A stretch of DNA of 64,000 bases. It comes from Luidia sarsii. Taxonomy: Eukaryota > Echinodermata > Asteroidea > Paxillosida > Luidiidae. A program made the translations under genes and the position numbers. Under the pieces are notes generated by a model, which was not told the DNA's origin, searched no databases, and worked only from the letters and a program-made list of their open reading frames with translations. The stretch lies in NCBI GenBank assembly GCA_949987565.1, contig OX465105.1, positions 124,001 to 188,000 on the forward strand, read 5' to 3'. Positions 11,064-21,200 of this stretch are shown here, piece after piece. Each line of letters opens with the position of its first letter. Position 1 is the first letter of the stretch.

Positions 11064-11348
11064 GTGTTTGATGGTGCAACAGGCAGGTACCAGACTACAT
11101 TTGGGTCACGAGGCAGTGGACCCAACCAGCTGGACGAGCCAGTAGGCATTGCCATCGATTCCATGGGCTTTGTGGCCGTGACAGAGCGAGGCAACCACCG
11201 TGTCCAACTGTTCACTCCTCGCTGGGAATCCTTCCACATGCTACACAACCAAGAAGATCCTTTTAAATCTCCTTGGGGCGTAATCTTCAGCCAGCGCAAG
11301 GAGATAGTCGTCTGTGACTATGACAATGGCAGGATCCAATTTTTCTGA
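11064..11348 (+). CDS. RING-NHL protein, orphan last exon (copy A)
   Basis: A clean acceptor (pyrimidine tract, CCTGCAG) is followed by 94 codons and TGA. The product is the last two blades of an NHL propeller (GNHRVQLF; DNGRIQFF at the end). It is almost identical to exon 4 of gene B at 42976-43260. The final NHL motif has changed from GNHRIQ to NGRIQ. No RING, linker or earlier NHL exon can be found in the 11 kb upstream, and the segmental duplication begins at 7579, downstream of where those exons would lie. It is therefore either a duplicated, orphaned 3' exon or the end of a gene whose other exons lie beyond the left edge. The frame is intact, so decay is recent or selection continues. 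Confidence 0.8.
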   Translation: MFDGATGRYQTTFGSRGSGPNQLDEPVGIAIDSMGFVAVTERGNHRVQLFTPRWESFHMLHNQEDPFKSPWGVIFSQRKEIVVCDYDNGRIQFF

Positions 11349-12705
11349 ATGCATACCTTTCACTTTTTCCTTTTCATTTGAGTCAGTCAGCAATTTTCTG
11401 TCATTTCTGTAAGGATTCATTACTTGAATGAAGTGTAACTGTAAATTGTAAGATTTTCACATTGTTCAGATAATTATGATTGCATCAGTCATGATTTGAT
11501 TGACACTGAGATTTGTATATTTTGGGTATATTTTGCGTATTATTATTTTGTTTTATATTTTGGATTACTTCATACTGTGAACAGTTTTCTGCATTTCTTA
11601 AGGGATGTATGTAACCGATGCATAACTGTTAATGAACTTTGATAATCAGCATACATGAGACTAAATTCTTGCAGACAAATGTAGGTAACCAGGACTGAAG
11701 CTTGAAAGAAAACTATAACCGTTGAATGAGGCATGTATCCATAGCAACCAATACAGCAAGCAACTCACTCCATACATGCTGTGTTCTGCTTATATAGGCC
11801 TATGTGCAGTCAATTTGCACCGTCTGTACAGTGTGTCCTTTCCCATGCCGTTACTCGTCATGGTCAAAGATCAAACTTGATCTCTTCAATGATAAGACCT
11901 TTAGGTGACTTTGGGGATGTTCATGGGTGGTTTCTGAGTGATTTGGGGGTTGTACATTCTGTAGGCCAAATTCAAGTGACACTCATGATCCCATGGCAAC
12001 CATACCTGCAAAACAGTAATGGCATCCGTTGCATTGTGTGTACCATGTAGACACAGCATGTGTATTGCATGGCCTATTATGTTATCATCACAAGCACAAG
12101 TCCCTAGACTTTGGTGAGTGGCATTCAAACTATCCTTTTTGTATAATGTCACATCTTTGGCATCAACGTTAGGTTTGTGAAACAACCTCTTGGCTATGGG
12201 ACTAGCATCATTTCTATTTTGTTCTGTATAAAGTTGCCAGATATTTAGCCAGCCTTTCTTCTTGCGCCCATGAATATACATCTCATCACCATCGATTGTT
12301 AATAGCATCTAGTTGAGCCATTCAAAATGCTTCCATAATTATTTTTTGGTTTAATATAGACAAGTATTATTCAAAAGATTCCATTCAATAGTGCGGAATT
12401 TTGAGCTTAGTGATATCCAAAACTGCTTACTGACTAAAATTACCAAAATGAAAATTTCAAAATTGAGTGGGCCTGACGTTTTGATCCCAGCACTTCCTTT
12501 CTCAAAAGCCTTGCTAGGATCGAAACATCAGGCTCACTAAATTTTGAAATTTTGAGCTTTCAGAATTATTTCACTGAATAATTTTCAGTTTTCAGGTTCT
12601 TTTTTCCCTTTATGTTTTTATTATAGTCATTATTTCTTTTGTGTCCAGTGTTGTGATGTGTAAAGTGTATGTATAACCTGGAAAATTCAATAAAATAAAA
12701 TACAT
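11349..12705 (+). other. 3' UTR-like region of copy A with polyadenylation signal
   Basis: Follows the stop codon and is conserved with 43261-44610. An AATAAA lies at 12689-12694. An inverted pair of hammerhead-like PLE tail fragments sits inside at about 12420-12550. The 135-codon minus ORF here is not convincing. Confidence 0.5.
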
Positions 12706-14232
12706 GTAGATATAACTGAATAAATGAAATATTATGGGAAAGGAATTAACTTATTGAATGTTTACCTTCTGTCAGTGTGATAGGAAAAGGGAGAAAGAAA
12801 AGCAAACATTAGGATGATGTATCAAGTCAAGATGGATGGTTGATAAAGACCCAAATCAAACAGAATCATTGTGTATCTTGTCTGCAATCCATCTCCATTG
12901 TTGGCTGACATCACCTACTGGATCATACTGCAAGGTTGGACCACTACACAACCATCGAGCTGCAATTCATTTCATTCAAAATCTTTATCTTGCTGCATGA
13001 AACAAAGAATTAAAATAAGTATTTCTTTCAAACTCATATTAGATTCTACTTCATTGCAATGATAAATATTATCCTACAATTGACAAAATGCAACATTTAG
13101 AATAAAATAATCTACAAACTGCACTTTGTTGAAAAGCAACAGCCTGAAACCATTCCATTGTTCTAAACACGAAACAACGAAGTTTGAAAGAAGAATGGAT
13201 ATTCATTAAAATGCAGAAAACATTCATATCAGTATATCTTTATTAGTTGTTTTACAGCAGTGTACAAAAGTGCTATGGAACCATTAGCTATGCGAGGCCG
13301 TGTCTGAATATATTGGCTGCGGCTAGAAGTATCACGCAACCCTATGGGAACTGGCTGCAGCCGCTTGTTGACGGCTTCCATAGACTCGTGTGTACTTGCA
13401 AGCCATAGCCAATGGATTGGCACGCAGCCTTAGAGTTGTTTATGCCTGTCCACGTTTTGGGTATAGCGCCCTCTCTTGATTGTAGTTCCTGCAATGTTTA
13501 CATTCATTCATAGACTGGTTCCCGTCTCACGTCCTTTTTGGAGAGCACGTGAGACGTCTGGAGACCTGTAGAGGACGGCAACCAGTCTAATTCCTTCATC
13601 GCCCTGTACTCACGTTGCTCACTCTTCAGCTCCGAATTCTTCTCGTTTTCCACTATTTCTGAATTTGCAAGCCTCGTCCTGCGTCTTTGCAAGCATCAGC
13701 CGTAAGTAGGTTAGACAGTAGGAATGTTGGAGTGCTATGAATGGTGTATTTGAGGATGTTTTTGGCTTGGATGGTTTGTGCATGTTGTAATGTAAGCATT
13801 GGTGCGTGAGCAACTCGGGGGCAAATGCATGTAACCCCGGTCACACTAGTTCAGTAGTTGGCCTCAACACGCCCACGTTGCCGTCCAAATTTCCCAAAGC
13901 ACTAGCAGTCAATTTACACTCAAATATTGTCAATATAGTACAGTGTTATAGCTAGGGTATTTTTAGTGGTGGTTCAAATTTCACCAACAAGAAGTCATTC
14001 TCGTGAACGAAGCCTCGCAATTAGCGGCTGTGGTCAAAATGATGGCAACAAAACTTGTATTTAATAGTAATACATGTTTACATGTATCCTCCAGTAACCG
14101 GTTTTCGTCGATATAAGAACTTTTCTTCAAACTGAACAACGTGGACGAAAGTATCACACTAAAAGAGGTCTCAGTCACTTTTTCCACACCACAGACTACA
14201 TAGAGAAGGTTGATCAAGTCTGTCACTTCCAT
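12706..14232. other. Non-coding, partly duplicated
   Basis: Up to about 13806 this matches 44611-45697. Beyond that it is unique in the window. No gene is supported. Confidence 0.5.
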
Positions 14233-14319
14233 AGTCCGAGTAACTTGGACCTGACAAGTCACCCTTTTTTTATCGAATTTTGAAATTTTGAGTTTCGGGT
14301 GACTGTAGGGTCCAAGTCC
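14233..14319. mobile_element. Short palindromic MITE (GTCCGAGTAACTTGGAC family)
   Basis: Left arm 14233-14264 and right arm 14297-14319 are inverted (ACTTGGACC...GGTGAC against GTCACC...GGTCCAAGT). It is a diverged relative of the near-perfect palindrome at 58487-58592. Confidence 0.65.
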
Positions 14320-14650
14320 ATGATCAGTGTCCTAAATTCCTAATATGGATTATCTGTACAAACCGCCAAAAAACATTTCAAAAAACTACCCGACACAAAC
14401 CCCCAGATTTACCGCCGAAAACACCTGTATCACCGTCCTACGTGCCCATTTTTGTATGCAGTGAGAATCAAGTATTCTAATATTGGTCATTTGCTTTACT
14501 CACGTTTTGGAAAAAAAGGCCAAAATACCCTCAGTTGATCGAGAAGGTCTTTCGCCCGTGCTACAGCCAAAACAAGGCGGCCATCTTTTTTTCAAAAAAT
14601 AGCATTCTGACAGTTCTGTGTGCGCAGTGTGTCTGCAACCGTTGAGCCCG

Positions 14651-14901
14651 CGACTGTTTCATGAATGGCGCAAAGCATGCAACGATACGCGGTGTGTGTG
14701 GTGCAATAGCAGTAACTTAAAATGTTTCTCGAAAAATTCAAGTCTACATGTTTTGGATTATTAACCGAGACGATGCACCGTACTGCGTCGCGCGAAGTGC
14801 GATCGTCGCAATAACGGCCAGCGGTACGAGTCCTGAAAATTCTGTTTACAGTACCGGGTCCGGGTACAGCGCGGTGCTTTGCGCCGTTCATGAAACAGTC
14901 G
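14651..14901. mobile_element. Fold-back element with about 29-bp arms
   Basis: Arms 14651-14679 and 14873-14901 share GACTGTTTCATGAA and GGCGCAAAGCA in inverted orientation. The interior is non-coding. Confidence 0.65.
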
Positions 14902-16175
14902 GAAGCTTTGTTTTTCACCAGGAGTGGTGGACGGAGATTACCCGTGCTGGTCGGCCCCATCCACCGCCGACCAGCGTAGAGCTATAACACTAGTCATCAA
15001 TTAAGAGAACTCTGAAATGAAAAACACCGAAGCTTAACTATTAGCTGTGCAGGCACCCGATGTTCCCCCGTTAAAGTTACGGGAGGAATGGCCCATGGTG
15101 GACATTCAGGGAGCCATTGGAGTGCCTGACACAAAACATTGAAGTAACTGTCCTAATGCCTCCATTGTATGCCAGAGCAGCTGCACATGTAAATGGACAA
15201 ATAACTTTATTGGCCATTATAGGAGCTAATTTTTTTTTTATTTTCCACCATGTCTGTCAAATTCCCGCCCAAAACTGATTCAAAAGCGCGAATGTCTTCC
15301 AAGACTATACAGGATACAATTCCCCAACTGAACCGTTGGCAGGAAGATGGCTCTTGGTGCACATCCAAGAAACCAAAACCAATAACTGGTGATGATACAA
15401 GTACATGTATGCATGCACATGCTCCATTCAAAATGCACTTCTCATAAAGTACTTATCCCAAGGTGGAGACGGGGTGGAGGCGGGTAATGAGATATTTTTA
15501 AATAAATAATAATAATATTTTAAAGTAAACAGGGACTAGTAAAAAGTACAATGTAGACAGCAGTGCAGACTGTACATGTACATGTACTGTACACATTGCA
15601 TGTACTGTACAGCACACTGTGCAGGGCTAGAAAAACTTGCTGCGGGCTAGCAAAAAACTAACTTTACTAGCCCGGTGGGCTGGTTAATAAAAAAAACTGA
15701 AGCGCGAGGCCTGTTAAAGGTTTTGTCACTACAGCTCTCTCATTGGCCAAAATTCTCTACTGTGATTGGCTGACACATATGCTCATTGGTCTGTGGAGCC
15801 TTTTGGGCAAAACTGTGTTTCTCAAAAATGTTGTAAAGTCAATTTAGCCCGCATGCTTTCCTCACATTCTACACATGTCTGCAGATAATGAAAGCTGCTA
15901 AAAAATACTACCTTACACTCCAAGCACCACTTCTAGGTAGTTATGCATGGAAGAGATTCTTCAGTTTTTCTTGTCTGCATGACACCACCCTGTACCAAGG
16001 CCCACCCCACACACAATGGGGTCTGACCAATCACGTACACCACATGTAAGGGGGACCAGAGGTTGAACCCTACCCCACAACCATCTGCAGACATTCCTGA
16101 TACCATCAGGCACTGAGCGCATGACCCGAAGGGCAAAACCCCCAAAAGCTATCGGGAAAAAAGCAAACAGAATGA
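14902..16175. other. Unclassified non-coding stretch
   Basis: Contains ACATGTAC-rich words near 15575-15610 and paired GGGCTAG words near 15626-15690. No gene is recognised. Confidence 0.5.
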
Positions 16176-16600
16176 GCCAAAGTCTAATGGAGGCTATGGG
16201 TGGCTTGAGGCTACGTGACAAGCACTGTACCAGGGGGTATAGTGGTGAACTTATGGATAGTGCGTGTCATTTGTTTGCGTCAACTAGAGCTGGAGGCCCT
16301 CATTGGCCCACGAGTATGAAGACCAGCTATTTATAGCACAACATCACACTGTTACTAGGGAGTCTTTGACCATTTATGCACCCCCCCACCTGCCAAAAAG
16401 GGTCTTCCTTTGGGTGAGAAGCACCTCAAAATACTCATGGTTGATTGCGCATTACAGATGGTTGGGTTGTACCTGTACATATTTAATGATTAAAATCTTG
16501 ACTAGATCAATATGCAGTGTGATCAGAATTCAGTGTACATTTTGTACTGCCACACAGAACTACATTCATAGTGGATGTACATGTATATGATTGAACCACA
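16176..16600 (+). repeat. Dispersed repeat X, diverged copy
   Basis: Shares GAGGCTACGTGACAA, AGAGCTGGAGG and CATAGTGGATGTA with the copies at 16904-17440 and 26146-26677. Confidence 0.65.
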
Positions 16601-16739
16601 CAACAGTCACGTACTCAGAACAATGCTATCTATACGTTGCATTTGACTTGATACATTCATCCAGAGGTATTGGGCTTAAGTCCTGGACCAGTCAAAGTTC
16701 TTGCAATTTTTTAATTTTTTTCAAAAAAATTCCTAGTCA

Positions 16740-16903
16740 TTTTTTCCTCTGTTTGACTTGAATTGAAAAGCTGCATCCACTTTGTGTGATCCCTGAGCTG
16801 CCGTAGCCAGGTTTACAACAATTGGTTGTTTGCATCTGAATGAAAGCGGGGTTGTGATCCCTGGAGAAATACTGACGGCCCCACCCCGGCAAAGACTAGT
16901 TGA
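16740..16903 (+). repeat. Dispersed repeat Y
   Basis: Carries the block AAAAGCTGCATCCACTTT...CCAGGTTTACAACAATTGG...CCCTGGAG. The same block recurs near 17466-17620, 28088-28970, 29517-29690 and 30735-30900. In the later copies it precedes a tRNA-like SINE head. Confidence 0.75.
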
Positions 16904-17440
16904 CTATTAGAGATGGCCACCATGGGTGTCTGTTGAGTTTTGAGGCTACGTGACAAACACTGTATGGTGGTGAACATATTGATAGTGTTTGTAGTTTTTT
17001 TACATCAACAAGAGCTGGAGGCTCTCACTGGCCCATGAGTACCAAGGCAAGCTACAACTCCTCAAAAAACAGTAATTTTTGTTTAAAAAAAAATGATTGT
17101 TGATAGATCAGTAAGAGAGGGATGGGCTGTATATAATGCATCGTGATAAGAAAGGAATACAGTGTGCTGTCAAGTGGAACTACATTCATAGTGGATGTAT
17201 ACATGATAGAACCACACAACAGTCACATACTCAGAACAATGCCATATCAATACGCCGCATTTGACTTTGCCCTTTATTTGGGCGAGGCTGAATATTAGTG
17301 GTGTACGTGATAATTGTATGTGTACTTATGATCATTTCAGGGGGTGTGTGATGTACATTGCATAGGTGTATACAGACTCATCAGATCTTCACTGGTTCAA
17401 CTGACACCTTGTTACCTGGGCACAACTTGGTAAGTTTTTG
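16904..17440 (+). repeat. Dispersed repeat X
   Basis: About 540 bp, close to identical to 26146-26677 apart from small indels. Related, more diverged copies occur near 48400, 52130 and 55850. No ORF is conserved between copies. Confidence 0.85.
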
Positions 17441-17465
17441 CCATTGTTCACTTCATTTTTTCCTT

Positions 17466-17620
17466 TGTTTTTCTTGAATTAAAAAAGCTGCATCCACTTT
17501 GTGTGATCCCCGAATGTTGTAGCCAGGTTTACAACAATTGGTTGTTTGCATCTGAATGAAAGTGGGGTTGTGACCCCTGGAGAAATACTGACGCCCCCAC
17601 CCCGGCCACCATGTAACTGA
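17466..17620 (+). repeat. Dispersed repeat Y
   Basis: Same block as 16740-16903. Confidence 0.75.
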
Positions 17621-17639
17621 ATGAGCTAAAGTCTAATGG

Positions 17640-18288
17640 AGGGTATTAGGCCGTTGCACGTCCCCTTCTATCGTTTCACGTCGTAGCACATCTCTGAGAG
17701 CTAGAAATAAATGATCTTTTTCTGTGTATTTTGCTACATGTATATTGATGTGAAATTTGCTTGTTGGCACACGTCTTTTCCTGCAGTTTATGAGAAAGAA
17801 ATTCATTTTGGCAGTTCAAAATCAGCGCGTTTTCCGTTCAGAGCGACCTGAAATGTGTGACGTAATGGTATCCAGTGAGGGGTGTCAACCAATCAGTTTC
17901 CATTATTGGGATCACGTGACTACATGTACGCTCGCAACTAAACATGGCTACCCCATGATCACATTGGTTCCGTGACAAAGTCGTTTTGTCGGAGATACAT
18001 GTAATTCTAAACATATTTCCCCGATTGTCATTAATTTTACGTCCTGCAATCATCATCAGACATTTGAAATGGAGTGTATTTTAAATGTACATGTTTCAAA
18101 AACACGGTCCAAACTTTCACGGAAAAATTACTGGACAGAGGCTATTCATAACCCGAGGTCAAGCTTATCACAAGCAAAGTATCTCCCGAAAACCGATCCC
18201 AACTGGTTCACAAACTCCATACTAAAACCTAGAAAACCAAGTTTACCCCTGGTGTTTAGCACCACCTACAACCCAGCGGTTAACCACC
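17640..18288. other. Non-coding, possible TE remnant
   Basis: A + frame at 18069-18302 encodes a basic stretch ending PLVFSTTYNPAV, which loosely resembles the linker after PLE reverse transcriptases. The match is too short to be sure. Confidence 0.3.
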
Positions 18289-21200
18289 GTGACCTGCGAT
18301 AGAAATGTTAGTATATTTATAAAGGCAAAACTCCCCTTGCCTAAACAAACCCTCGTCCCAGACGATTCTGGTTTCGTTGAGGAACCAGATGAAACCCTGG
18401 ACACACTGCTCTCCTTACTAGAGGAGCAAGTCATCCACCCAATAACCAACCTACCCGGTCACTCCAACCTAAACCAAATGGCACACCAATGGACACTGCT
18501 CTCCTTACTAGAGGAGCAAGTCATCCACCCAATAACCAACCTACCCGGTCACTCCAACCTAAACCAAATGGCACACCAATGGGCACTGCTTTCCTTACTA
18601 GAGGAGCAAGTCATCCACCCAATAACCAACCTACCCGGTCACTCCAACCTAAACCAAATGGCACACCAATGGGCACTGCTGTCCTTACTAGAGGAGCAAG
18701 TCATCCACCCAATAACCAACCTACCCGGTCACTCCAACCTAAACCAAATGGCACACCAATGGGCACTGCTGTCCTTACTAGAAGAGCAAGTCATCCACCC
18801 AATAACCAACCTACCCGGTCACTACAACCTAAACCAAATGGCACACCAATGGGCACTGCTGTCCTTACTAGAGGAGCAAGTCATCCACCCAATAACCAAC
18901 CTACCCGGTCACTCCAACCTAAACCAAAATATGGCACACCAATGGGCACTGCTCTTCTTACTAGAGGAGCAAGTCATCCACCCAATAACCAACCTACCCG
19001 GTCACTCCAACCTAAACCAAATGGCACACCAATGGACACTGCTCTCCTTACTAGAGGAGCAAGTCATCCACCCAATAACCAACCTACCCGGTCACTCCAA
19101 CCTAAACCAAATGGCACACCAATGGGCACTGCTTTCCTTACTAGAGGAGCAAGTCATCCACCCAATAACCAACCTACCTGGTCACTCCAACCTAAACCAA
19201 ATGGCACACCAATGGGCACTGCTGTCCTTACTAGAGGAGCAAGTCATCCACCCAATAACCAACCTACCCGGTCACTCCAACCTAAACCAAATGGCACACC
19301 AATGGGCACTGCTGTCCTTACTAGAAGAGCAAGTCATCCACCCAATAACCAACCTACCCGGTCACTACAACCTAAACCAAATGGCACACCAATGGGCACT
19401 GCTGTCCTTACTAGAGGAGCAAGTCATCCACCCAATAACCAACCTACCCGGTCACTCCAACCTAAACCAAAATATGGCACACCAATGGGCACTGCTCTTC
19501 TTACTAGAGGAGCAAGTCATCCACCCAATAACCAACCTACCCGGTCACTCCAACCTAAACCAAATGGCACACCAATGGGCACTGCTGTCCTTACTAGAGG
19601 AGCAAGTCATCCACCCAATAACCAACCTACCCGGTCACTCCAACCTAAACCAAATGGCACACCAATGGGCACTGCTGTCCTTACTAGAAGAGCAAGTCAT
19701 CCACCCAATAACCAACCTACCCGGTCACTACAACCTAAACCAAATGGCACACCAATGGGCACTGCTGTCCTTACTAGAGGAGCAAGTCATCCACCCAATA
19801 ACCAACCTACCCGGTCACTCCAACCTAAACCAAATGGCACACCAATGGGCACTGCTGTCCTTACTAGAGGAGCAAGTCATCCACCCAATAACCAACCTAC
19901 CCGGTCACTCCAACCTAAACCAAATGGCACACCAATGGGCACTGCTGTCCTTACTAGAGGAGCAAGTCATCCACCCAATAACCAACCTACCCGGTCACTC
20001 CAACCTAAACCAAATGGCACACCAATGGGCACTGCTCTCCTTACTAGAGGAGCAAGTCATCCACCCAATAACCAACCTACCCGGTCACTACAACCTAAAC
20101 CAAATGGCACACCAATGGGCACTGCTCTCCTTACTAGAGGAGCAAGTCATCCACCCAATAACCAACCTACCCGGTCACTCCAACCTAAACCAAATGGCAC
20201 ACCAATGGGCACTGCTCTCCTTACTAGAGGAGCAAGTCATCCACCCAATAACCAACCTACCCGGTCACTACAACCTAAACCAAATGGCACACCAATGGGC
20301 ACTGCTCTCCTTACTAGAGGAGCAAGTCATCCACCCAATAACCAACCTACCCGGTCACTACAACCTAAACCAAATGGCACACCAATGGGCACTGCTCTCC
20401 TTACTAGAGGAGCAAGTCATCCACCCAATAACCAACCTACCCGGTCACTCCAACCTAAACCAAATGGCACACCAATGGGCACTGCTCTCCTTACTAGAGG
20501 AGCAAGTCATCCACCCAATAACCAACCTACCCGGTCACTACAACCTAAACCAAATGGCACACCAATGGGCACTGCTGTCCTTACTAGAGGAGCAAGTCAT
20601 CCACCCAATAACCAACCTACCCGGTCACTCCAACCTAAACCAAATGGCTCACCAATGGGCACTGCTCTCCTTACTAGAGGAGCAAGTCATCCACCCAATA
20701 ACCAACCTACCCGGTCACTCCAACCTAAACCAAATGGCACACCAATGGGCACTGCTCTCCTTACTAGAGGAGCAAGTCATCCACCCAATAACCAACCTAC
20801 CCAGTCACTCCAACCTAAACCAAATGGCACACCAATGGGCACTGCTGTCCTTACTAGAGGAGCAAGTCATCCACCCAATAACCAACCTACCCGGTCACTC
20901 CAACCTAAACCAAATGGCACACCAATGGGCACTGCTCTCCTTACTAGAGGAGCAAGTCATCCACCCAATAACCAACCTACCCGGTCACTCCAACCTAAAC
21001 CAAATGGCACACCAATGGGCACTGCTCTCCTTACTAGAGGAACAAGTCATCCACCCAATAACCAACCTACCCGGTCACTCCAACCTAAACCAAATGGCAC
21101 ACCAATGGGCACTGCTCTCCTTACTAGAGGAACAAGTCATCCACCCAATAACCAACCTACCCGGTCACTCCAACCTTAACCAAATGGCACACCAATGGGC

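Larger units (their letters stand above)
7579..13806. repeat. Segmental duplication, copy A
   Basis: Matches 38811-45697 almost base for base, apart from indels. Homology starts near GCTAGCTTCACA and stops near TAAGCATTGGTG. It contains the end of a hAT-like element, PLE fragments, the last RING-NHL exon and its 3' UTR. It lacks about 0.86 kb found in copy B near 41605-42470 and a 194-bp insertion plus target duplication found in copy B at 42759-42952. Confidence 0.95.

Noticed and set aside
11901..12308. 135-codon minus ORF, conserved at 43802-44209
   Set aside because: Conservation follows from the segmental duplication. Of about four differences, three change residues, and it lies in a 3' UTR-like region.
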